Positions 57,927 through 64,000 of a DNA stretch of 64,000 bases are shown here, one piece after another (positions within the stretch are counted from its first letter, which is position 1; the number at the start of each line of letters is the position of its first letter). Origin of the DNA: Porticoccaceae bacterium. GTDB lineage: Bacteria; Pseudomonadota; Gammaproteobacteria; Pseudomonadales; Porticoccaceae. Location: the NCBI GenBank assembly GCA_029252555.1, contig JAQXBF010000005.1:50460-114459 (forward strand), written 5' to 3'. The notes beneath the pieces are model-generated. The model was given only the letters and a program-made list of their open reading frames with translations. It was not told where the DNA came from and ran no database searches. Made by a program: the position numbers and the translations under genes.

Positions 57927-57958
57927 ACCTCGACGTCCTGTGGGCGTCGAGGTTTTTT
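57927..57958 (+). terminator. Intrinsic terminator between ftsH and folP
   Basis: ACCTCGACG pairs with CGTCGAGGT; three further inner pairs close a 3-nt loop, and TTTTTT follows. The hairpin ends only about 11 nt before the folP ATG, so most ftsH transcripts should end here. Confidence 0.85.
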
Positions 57959-57964
57959 GATTTT

Positions 57965-58819
57965 ATGACACAGCTAAAGTGTGGAAGCAAAGTTCTCGAC
58001 CTATCTCGCCCAGCGGTGATGGGTATTCTCAATGCTACCCCGGATTCTTTTTCCGATGGTGGCCAGCTCTATTCTGACGGGCAGCTGTCCCACAGCAAAA
58101 CCTTACAGGCTGTCGAGTTAATGCTGGCTGACGGTGCAGATATTATTGATATAGGTGGCGAGTCCACTCGCCCCGGCGCTAAACCAGTATCTGTAGACCA
58201 GGAATTGGAGCGCGTGATTCCGATTGTCGAGGCTATGGCCAGTCGATTTGATGCCATTATCTCTGTAGATACCAGCACATCTCAGGTGATTAGCGAAGCC
58301 AGTGCCGCAGGGGCTGGCATCATCAATGATGTGCGGGCATTACAGCGAGATGGTGCACTTCAGGCCGCGGCAAATTCTGGGCTGCCAGTGTGTTTGATGC
58401 ATATGCAAAATCAACCCAACAGCATGCAGCATAACCCTCAGTATAAAGATGTAGTCTCTGAGGTTGCTGAGTTCTTGGCTGAGCGCAAAACAATTTGTGT
58501 GGCTGCGGGAATCAGTGAAGAGCAAATTATATTAGATCCGGGATTTGGTTTCGGTAAAACCCTAGATCATAATCTGGCCCTTTTTAATGGCTTGAGTCGG
58601 TTGGCCGCTGAGGGTCACCCTGTTTTGGCAGGGGTCTCGCGGAAATCAATGATCGGCCAGATGTTAGATTCAGATGTAGATAATCGTCTGATCGGAAGTG
58701 TTACTATGGCAGTTTTAGCCGCACAGCAAGTGGCGGCAGCCCAGGGTTCGCTGATACTTCGGGTTCATGATGTAAAAGAAACGGTTCAGGCGCTCAGCGT
58801 TTGGCAGCAAAGCAGATAA
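57965..58819 (+). CDS. folP: Dihydropteroate synthase
   Basis: Encodes 284 aa, TIM barrel: [29 protein letters not shown], and [14 protein letters not shown] are the DHPS pterin and pABA site motifs. Target of sulfonamides. No Shine-Dalgarno sequence is visible: the ATG follows a terminator T-tract (TTTTTTGATTTT). Confidence 0.95.
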   Translation: MTQLKCGSKVLDLSRPAVMGILNATPDSFSDGGQLYSDGQLSHSKTLQAVELMLADGADIIDIGGESTRPGAKPVSVDQELERVIPIVEAMASRFDAIISVDTSTSQVISEASAAGAGIINDVRALQRDGALQAAANSGLPVCLMHMQNQPNSMQHNPQYKDVVSEVAEFLAERKTICVAAGISEEQIILDPGFGFGKTLDHNLALFNGLSRLAAEGHPVLAGVSRKSMIGQMLDSDVDNRLIGSVTMAVLAAQQVAAAQGSLILRVHDVKETVQALSVWQQSR

Positions 58820-58836
58820 AGGACGAAAGGCAAACA

Positions 58837-60177
58837 ATGGCGAGAAAATATTTCGGTACCGATGGTATTCGCGGCAGAGTCGGTGAATACCCTGTTACAG
58901 CAGACTTTATGCTTAAGCTTGGCTGGGCAGCCGGTACAGTCCTTACTCGGCACACGGAAGGCAAAAAGCGCGTACTGATTGGTAAAGACACCAGAGTGTC
59001 AGGTTACATGTTTGAATCGGCTCTGGAGGCAGGCTTGATCTCCGCTGGTGTTGATGTTGATATGCTCGGCCCCATGCCGACGCCAGCCATTGCCTATTTA
59101 ACCAGAACTTTCCGCGCAGCTGCGGGCATTGTGATCAGTGCCTCCCATAACCCTGTCGAAGATAACGGTATTAAATTCTTTGCCGCAGACGGCTATAAAC
59201 TACCTGATGAAGTTGAGCTGGAAATCGAAGCTTTGATGGATCAGCCTCTGGTCACCAATGGCTCCTACAGCCTGGGTAAGGCCCGCCGCTTAAGCGATGC
59301 TACCGGACGCTATATTGAATTTTGTAAAGGCACTTTGCCTGCTGGCTTTGACCTGACTGGCTTGAAAATTGTTGTCGATTGCGCCAATGGTGCTACCTAT
59401 CATGCAGGCCCCAGGGTATTTAAAGAGCTGGGCGCCAAGACTGTCACCATGGGTAATACACCTAATGGTTTTAATATCAATGAGCAGTGCGGCTCTACTC
59501 ATATGGATGGCTTGCAGCAAGCAGTGGTCGAAGAAGAGGCCGATTTTGGTATCGCCTTTGATGGTGACGGTGATCGAGTACTGTTCGTTGATGGTAAAGG
59601 TGAAATTGTTGATGGCGACGAGCTAATCTACATTATTGCCCGGCATCGCAGAGCCAACGGTAACTGCAATGGTGTTGCCGGGACTCAGATGAGCAATCTG
59701 GGCCTGGAATTAGCACTCAAAGATTTGGGTATTCCGTTCCAGAGAACCAAAGTGGGTGACCGCTATGTGGTTGAGGCGTTAAAAGCCAATGATTGGGATT
59801 TGGGTGGCGAGGCTTCAGGCCATGTCCTATGCAGTGACCTCAATAGCACTGGCGATGGCATTGTTGCTGCGCTACAAGTGATATTGGCGCTCTCCGACAG
59901 CGGTGTCACCTTAGCTGAACTAAAAACAGGCATGAGCAAATTCCCACAAACTATGATTAATGTTCGGCTGTCGAAAAAAGTCGATATCAGCGGCAATAAG
60001 GTGGTTAATGAGGCGGTCGCAGCGGCTGAAGAGGAGTTGGCTGACCGCGGTCGTGTTCTGTTGCGGCCCTCGGGAACAGAACCCCTAATTAGGGTAATGG
60101 TAGAGGGTGAAAATCAGACGCTGGTGGACAGGTTGGTAGCGGATATCGCAAAAACCGTCGAACAGCAGGTTGGCTGA
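58837..60177 (+). CDS. glmM: Phosphoglucosamine mutase
   Basis: Encodes 446 aa: [13 protein letters not shown] at the start, the phospho-serine loop VISASHNP (Ser103), the metal loop [11 protein letters not shown] and [13 protein letters not shown] near the end. Converts GlcN-6-P to GlcN-1-P for peptidoglycan and LPS. ATG 58837 (GAAAGG upstream) chosen over an in-frame start inside folP. Confidence 0.96.
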   Translation: MARKYFGTDGIRGRVGEYPVTADFMLKLGWAAGTVLTRHTEGKKRVLIGKDTRVSGYMFESALEAGLISAGVDVDMLGPMPTPAIAYLTRTFRAAAGIVISASHNPVEDNGIKFFAADGYKLPDEVELEIEALMDQPLVTNGSYSLGKARRLSDATGRYIEFCKGTLPAGFDLTGLKIVVDCANGATYHAGPRVFKELGAKTVTMGNTPNGFNINEQCGSTHMDGLQQAVVEEEADFGIAFDGDGDRVLFVDGKGEIVDGDELIYIIARHRRANGNCNGVAGTQMSNLGLELALKDLGIPFQRTKVGDRYVVEALKANDWDLGGEASGHVLCSDLNSTGDGIVAALQVILALSDSGVTLAELKTGMSKFPQTMINVRLSKKVDISGNKVVNEAVAAAEEELADRGRVLLRPSGTEPLIRVMVEGENQTLVDRLVADIAKTVEQQVG

Positions 60178-60182
60178 CGGAT

Positions 60183-60209
60183 TGGGGGTGCCGAAAGGCG
60201 CATTCCCAG
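60183..60209 (+). other. Stem-loop with GAAA tetraloop between glmM and tpiA
   Basis: GTGCC and GGCGC enclose GAAA, a stable GNRA tetraloop; TGGG and CCCA pair outside an internal loop. There is no T-tract, so it is unlikely to terminate; it may be an RNA-processing or stability element in a glmM-tpiA-secG transcript. Confidence 0.4.
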
Positions 60210-60279
60210 TTGTAACTTAGTGCTTTGTCGGGTAGCATTCTCGCCCGTTTGAGAGGCCCCTCCAGGAGGAGTAACTAGA

Positions 60280-61032
60280 ATGGCAAAACCGCTGATAGCG
60301 GGCAATTGGAAAATGTACGGTAACGCTGCATCGGCAAACAGTTTAGCCAGTCAGTTAGCCCGGCATTGGGATGCTCAAAGCTCTGCGGAGATGATCGTTT
60401 TCCCGCCAGCCGTCCATCTTGCCACTGTCGCATTGGCGCTGTCTGAGAACGGTAATATTGCAATCGGCGCTCAAAACTTGTCACAGCACGATGCTGGGGC
60501 TTATACCGGAGAGATTTCTGCAGCGATGTTGACTGATCTAGGCTGCGGCTATGTATTGGTTGGACATTCTGAGCGTCGCACAGTTTTTACTGAGAGCAAT
60601 GGGACTGTGGCAGAAAAATTTAAGGCAGCACAGGCAGCAGGTTTAACACCGATCCTCTGTGTTGGAGAGACATTGCAGCAACGTCAGCAAGTTCGGACGA
60701 TGGAAGTGGTGGCAGAGCAGATCGCTGCGGTGGTCGAGCAGTCAGGGCTTAACAATGTCTGCCGAGCCGTTATCGCCTACGAGCCCGTTTGGGCAATAGG
60801 TACAGGCGAGACCGCTAGCCCAGAGCAAGCGCAGCAGGTTCATAGCGCTATTCGCGCTCAACTTGGTGAAGCAGGTCTCGATACAACGCTACTTTATGGT
60901 GGCAGTGTTAAGGCAGAAAATGCCATCGAATTATTTAGCCAGCCAGATATTAATGGTGGTCTGGTGGGTGGGGCCTCTTTAGAGGCAAATGAGTTTTTAA
61001 ATATTGCACAACAACTGACTGAGCAAGAGTAA
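60280..61032 (+). CDS. tpiA: Triose-phosphate isomerase
   Basis: Encodes 250 aa: AGNWKMYG (catalytic Lys11), VGHSERR (His), AYEPVWAIGTG (Glu) and LYGGSVKAEN loop. Glycolytic and gluconeogenic step. Very strong ribosome site AGGAGGAG ahead of the ATG; stop overlaps secG (TAATG). Confidence 0.97.
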   Translation: MAKPLIAGNWKMYGNAASANSLASQLARHWDAQSSAEMIVFPPAVHLATVALALSENGNIAIGAQNLSQHDAGAYTGEISAAMLTDLGCGYVLVGHSERRTVFTESNGTVAEKFKAAQAAGLTPILCVGETLQQRQQVRTMEVVAEQIAAVVEQSGLNNVCRAVIAYEPVWAIGTGETASPEQAQQVHSAIRAQLGEAGLDTTLLYGGSVKAENAIELFSQPDINGGLVGGASLEANEFLNIAQQLTEQE

Positions 61033-61400
61033 TGGAACAGATTATTTTAATTTTTCACTTCGTCGTTGCAGTAGGCCTGATTGGCTTGATTTTATTGCAA
61101 CAGGGAAAGGGCGCAGAAGCGGGAGCTTCATTTGGTTCAGGCGCATCACAGACAGTATTTGGTAGCGGCGGGGGCTGGAATTTCTTCAGTAAGATGACCG
61201 CTATCCTGTCGACAATCTTTTTTGTCACCAGTGTCAGCCTGGCACTTGTAGCTAAAAATAAGACCGTCGTTGACGAAGATCTATTGCCAGAACTTCAGTT
61301 GATTTCCCCAGAGAATCCCAGGGAAACCGATATTCCGGCTCTCAATTCCAGCGATGAATTATCGTCAAGGGATTTACCAGAAGTTCCTCTGGAGCGGTAA
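61032..61400 (+). CDS. secG: Protein translocase subunit SecG
   Basis: Encodes 122 aa: two membrane helices (6-24 and about 56-75) with LLQQGKGAEAGASFGSGASQTVFGS between, the SecG signature. The C-terminal 45 residues are acidic and poorly conserved. Part of SecYEG. Coupled to tpiA by a one-base overlap. Confidence 0.94.
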   Translation: MEQIILIFHFVVAVGLIGLILLQQGKGAEAGASFGSGASQTVFGSGGGWNFFSKMTAILSTIFFVTSVSLALVAKNKTVVDEDLLPELQLISPENPRETDIPALNSSDELSSRDLPEVPLER

Positions 61401-61469
61401 GGCGATATCACCGAGCCTCTGTGCTTGAGAATACTCCTCTCAATCATTAGATAATTTGAAAATAGTAAT

Positions 61470-61554
61470 GCGGATGTGGCGGAATTGGTAGACGCGCCAG
61501 CTTGAGGGGCTGGTAACTTCGGTTGTGGGGGTTCAAGTCCCCCCGTCCGCACCA
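61470..61554 (+). tRNA. tRNA-Leu (anticodon GAG)
   Basis: An 85-nt class II tRNA. The acceptor stem GCGGATG pairs with CGTCCGC (one G-T), CCA is encoded, the anticodon stem is CCAGC/GCTGG with loop TTGAGGG giving anticodon GAG, a long variable arm (about TAACTTCGGTTG) and a T arm with GTTCAAG. Reads CUC and CUU. It stands right after secG, the conserved place for a tRNA-Leu in gammaproteobacteria. Confidence 0.95.
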
Positions 61555-61573
61555 CTATTTTAGATGTGCAGTG

Positions 61574-61622
61574 CCAGCAAAAGTTGCTGGTGACCCAAAA
61601 GCTCTTTTTCGGGGCTTTTTTC
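61574..61622 (+). terminator. Two tandem hairpins after tRNA-Leu, second a terminator
   Basis: First hairpin 61574-61590: CCAGCAA and TTGCTGG around a 3-nt loop, perfect. Second 61597-61619: AAAAGCTC and GGGCTTTT (one G-T) followed by T residues, an intrinsic terminator for the tRNA transcript. Confidence 0.8.
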
Positions 61623-61929
61623 ATTTTGAGCGTTAGGTCCATTTCTCGCAAGAGCGAATAAAATTCCACAGTTGTCCCTGCCATTTTCTAATGGAAAACC
61701 ACAATTAAGACATTCCCGAGTATCGCTGCAAGGCGCCTAGGGCAAGGGTACGTCTGCATTGGGGTTTGAGAGCTTCTGTCAGGGTCTCAGGCAGGAAAAA
61801 TAGCGTCTTTATACCGCCAATTATGTTTGTCGTGGCGCAATATATATTTGTCGCAAGTTAAAAAGCGTCGCCTCAAAGTTAGGAACAAAATGCTGGAAAT
61901 TTCATTAAGTATTGAATTGAGTAATAGAT
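61623..61929. promoter_or_regulatory. Intergenic region before the DmdA-like gene with a repeated TTGTCG motif
   Basis: No gene is seen in these 307 bp. At 61827-61840 TTGTCGTGGCGCAA and at 61848-61856 TTGTCGCAA repeat the same core 21 bp apart, two helix turns, each with a TTG...CAA inverted symmetry. A dimeric regulator could bind here; the regulator is not identified. Confidence 0.35.
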
Positions 61930-63093
61930 ATGACGGCGACCTCAAAAGCCACTCAATCCAAAGTCTTTGGCTTTGGCACACAGATACGCAAGTCACCCTA
62001 TTTTGATGCCACGCTGCGCTGGGGTGCAGCGGGGTTTTCGGTATACAACCATATGTATATACCCAGAGATTTTGGTGATCCGGAACAAAACTTCTGGAAT
62101 CTGGTTAATACAGCGACATTGAGTGATGTTGCTGTGGAGAGACAGGTGGAAATTACTGGGCCCGATGCGGCCAAATTTGTGCAGATGTTAACCCCGCGCA
62201 ATTTATCTAACTGCGCTGTAGGGCAGTGTAAATATGTGCTGATTACCAATGCCCAGGGTGGCATTCTCAATGACCCGATAATACTGAGGCTAGCCGAGAA
62301 TCACTTTTGGTTATCGCTGGCAGACAGCGATATTTTACTCTGGGCCCAGGGTGTCGCGGTAACCTCTGGTTTGGATGTTGAAATCTGTGAGCCGGATGTA
62401 TCGCCATTGCAGCTTCAGGGGCCGAAGTCTGGCCAAATTATGCACAAGCTTTTTGGCGATCGGATAAATGATCTGCGTTACTACTGGTTTGCTGACTTTC
62501 AGCTAGATGGTATGCCCTTAATCATCTCCCGCACTGGTTGGTCTAGCGAGTTGGGCTATGAGATTTATCTCCGCGATGGCAGTCGTGGCGATGAGCTGTG
62601 GGAGCGAATCATGCAGGAGGGGCAGGAGTTTGGCTTGCAGCCCGGGCACACCTCCGCTATCCGTCGTATTGAGGGCGGCATGCTGTCCTACCATGCGGAT
62701 ATGGACAGTCATACCAATCCTTTTGAGTTGGGCTTGGATCGTCTTGTGGATTTGGAGATGGAGGCTGACTTTATTGGCAAAGCCGCACTGACAAAAATAG
62801 CTGAACAAGGTATTAGTCGCAAGCAGGTAGGGTTAGAAATTGATGGCGAGCCATTGACTGGTGCCAATAATGAATTCTGGCCTATTATTGTTGGCTCAGA
62901 GCAGGTTGGCTGCGTGACTTCGGCAATTTATTCGCCTCGTCTGGCTGCTAATATTGCTCTAGCTATTGTCAATCTTGAGCACAGTGAACTGGGTACCCAG
63001 GCGCAGATAGTCACCCCATTTGGCCATCGCTCTGTTAGAGTTGTTCCAAAACCATTTTACGATCCCAAGAAAAATTTGGCAGCTAAGGCATAG
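61930..63093 (+). CDS. DmdA-like aminomethyltransferase (candidate DMSP demethylase)
   Basis: Encodes 387 aa of the GcvT fold family. SVYNHMYIPRDFG, VAVERQVEITGPDA, FVQMLTPRNLSNCAVGQCKY, NDPIILRLAENHFWLSLADSDILLWAQG and LQGPKSGQIMHKLFG resemble DmdA of marine bacteria position by position as I recall it, more than canonical GcvT. DmdA moves a methyl group from dimethylsulfoniopropionate to tetrahydrofolate. Non-DMSP homologues share much of this, so the substrate is an inference. The partial enoyl-CoA hydratase downstream could fit later acyl-CoA steps but is not DmdD by itself. Confidence 0.75.
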   Translation: MTATSKATQSKVFGFGTQIRKSPYFDATLRWGAAGFSVYNHMYIPRDFGDPEQNFWNLVNTATLSDVAVERQVEITGPDAAKFVQMLTPRNLSNCAVGQCKYVLITNAQGGILNDPIILRLAENHFWLSLADSDILLWAQGVAVTSGLDVEICEPDVSPLQLQGPKSGQIMHKLFGDRINDLRYYWFADFQLDGMPLIISRTGWSSELGYEIYLRDGSRGDELWERIMQEGQEFGLQPGHTSAIRRIEGGMLSYHADMDSHTNPFELGLDRLVDLEMEADFIGKAALTKIAEQGISRKQVGLEIDGEPLTGANNEFWPIIVGSEQVGCVTSAIYSPRLAANIALAIVNLEHSELGTQAQIVTPFGHRSVRVVPKPFYDPKKNLAAKA

Positions 63094-63145
63094 GGGCAGT
63101 TAGCTAAGCTTTTATAAAAAGCTCATATAAAAATAATAAGCAGGT

Positions 63146-63589
63146 GTGGTTATCAATCACGACAACTATCCAGACAGTTATCTCAAACAAATACTCACCG
63201 AGGTTAAAACAATAGCCTTGGTAGGAGCCAGTCCAAGGTCGGAGCGTGATAGTTATCTGTGTATGGAGGCACTTCTAAGAGAGGGATATCAGGTAATTCC
63301 AGTGAATCCTCGCGAGGCTGGCAATAAGATTCTCGGCCAACGTTGTTATGAGTCTTTAGCCGCTGTCGAGCAACCTTTAGATATGGTCGATATATTCCGC
63401 TCGTCAGAGGCGGCGCTCGGTGTCACCGAAGAGGCAATAGCTATTGGCGCCAAGGTGGTCTGGATGCAGCTTGAGATTTGCAATCAACAGGCCGCTAAAT
63501 TAGCCGAGGCCGCAGGTATTAAAGTTGTGATGGATCGCTGTCCAAAGTTAGAATTAGTGAAACCCTATTGGACTGGTATAGAGGGTTAA
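63146..63589 (+). CDS. CoA-binding (YccU-like) protein
   Basis: Encodes 147 aa: a single Rossmann CoA-binding domain with IALVGASPRSERDSY, YQVIPVNP, DMVDIFRSSEA and KVVWMQLEICNQQAAKLAEAAGIKVVMDRCPKLE, the latter the conserved Cys region of the YccU family. Function unclear; possibly CoA sensing. GTG start with weak ribosome site. Confidence 0.85.
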   Translation: MVINHDNYPDSYLKQILTEVKTIALVGASPRSERDSYLCMEALLREGYQVIPVNPREAGNKILGQRCYESLAAVEQPLDMVDIFRSSEAALGVTEEAIAIGAKVVWMQLEICNQQAAKLAEAAGIKVVMDRCPKLELVKPYWTGIEG

Positions 63590-63642
63590 CTGCTATTTAT
63601 CAGTAGGCCCAAGGCCACAGATATTTGATTGGAGACCCAACA

Positions 63643-64000
63643 ATGGATAATCAGGTAGATAGTGATATTTTGCTCAGCGAGATGTCTGATGGCATTTTAA
63701 GGCTTACACTAAATGACCAGCAGCGGCGCAATGTACTATCCGAGATGATGCTGGCTCAGCTGTCCGAAGCATTTTCGAAAGCCGCCTTCGACTCGTCTGT
63801 GCGCGTGGTTGTTTTGGCCGCCAATGGCCCAGTATTCAGTGCCGGCCACGACCTTAAAGAAATTACTGCAGCCCGCGCCAGGGCCGACAATGGCCAAGCT
63901 TACTTTAAGCTGCTGTTTGATACCTGCGCCTCACTCATGCAGCTGATTGTCAACAACCCTAAACCGGTGATTGCCGAGGTGGCTGGTATTGCTACCGCCG
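63643..64000 (+). CDS. Enoyl-CoA hydratase/isomerase, partial (5' end)
   Basis: 119 codons to the right edge, no stop reached. ATG 63643 follows GGAG at good spacing. LRLTLNDQQRRNVLSEMM, VRVVVLAANGPVFSAGHDLKEI and NPKPVIAEVAGIATA are crotonase motifs; the oxyanion-hole segment is SAGHDLKE. The GHDLKE variant occurs in ECHDC3-type hydratases. The catalytic Glu region lies outside the window, so hydratase and isomerase cannot be told apart. Confidence 0.85.
   Translation, partial: MDNQVDSDILLSEMSDGILRLTLNDQQRRNVLSEMMLAQLSEAFSKAAFDSSVRVVVLAANGPVFSAGHDLKEITAARARADNGQAYFKLLFDTCASLMQLIVNNPKPVIAEVAGIATA

Noticed and set aside
61295..61684. 129-codon minus-strand frame containing VRTGGLEPPQPKLPAPQAG
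   Set aside because: It is the antisense of the tRNA-Leu gene, a well-known spurious protein in databases.

Overview
The window is a chromosomal segment of a marine-type gammaproteobacterium. Housekeeping gene order is close to that of Pseudomonas (gatCAB | mreBCD-maf-rng-yhdP-nit; ptsO-rapZ-ptsN-hpf-rpoN-lptBAC-kdsCD | mlaC-ibaG-murA-hisGDC; yhbY | rlmE-ftsH-folP-glmM-tpiA-secG-tRNA-Leu). A DmdA-like aminomethyltransferase, a secreted M6 protease and NtrC/sigma54-type signals at an ammonium transporter point to a heterotrophic coastal or open-ocean lineage such as the SAR92/Cellvibrionales group. That placement is inferred from gene content; no rRNA is present.

Region 1 (1-9.8 kb): 3' end of a BtuF-like B12-binding protein, amtB with a sigma54 promoter and NtrC-type palindrome, a DUF4404 protein, a SPOR lipoprotein overlapping free-methionine-sulfoxide reductase, a hotdog thioesterase, the ABC-F factor EttA, two small orphan membrane proteins, a saccharopine-dehydrogenase-like reductase and a glutathione transferase. 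Region 2 (9.8-20.7 kb): M6 protease, ABC-F YheS, a bactofilin with an unknown protein and a short-chain dehydrogenase, AzlCD exporter, acyl-CoA dehydrogenase, a 28-bp perfect inverted repeat, a lipid-anchored peroxiredoxin and a class II aldolase.

Region 3 (20.7-25.4 kb) is the most unusual. Three genes have visibly decayed but can be read by hand: a long-form PhnA gene with two in-frame TGA codons, a uracil-DNA-glycosylase-family gene with an internal TAG and no start codon, and a DUF442 phosphatase-like gene with TAG, TGA, an internal deletion and loss of the catalytic Cys. They lie among intact genes (renalase-like oxidoreductase, a 46-aa DUF2256 protein, TauD-type dioxygenase, DoxX, PA4642 family).

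Region 4 (25.4-40.2 kb): gatCAB, the cell-shape operon mreBCD (mreC appears to start at ATT), maf, rng, yhdP and nit; then convergent yjgA and mgtE, with tldD/pmbA missing from the place I expect them. Region 5 (40.3-53.7 kb): nitrogen PTS, rpoN, LPS export and Kdo synthesis genes, a Na/Ca antiporter, then mlaC-ibaG-murA-hisGDC with mlaFED and mlaB absent. Region 6 (53.7-64 kb): a DegS/AlgW protease, yhbY/rlmE, ftsH, folP, glmM, tpiA, secG, tRNA-Leu(GAG), then a DmdA-like gene, a CoA-binding protein and a partial enoyl-CoA hydratase where rimP-nusA-infB would be expected.

No CRISPR array, insertion sequence, prophage or defence system was seen. The strongest leads are the local gene decay, the probable ATT start of mreC, the amtB regulatory region, and the genes missing from otherwise conserved operons.
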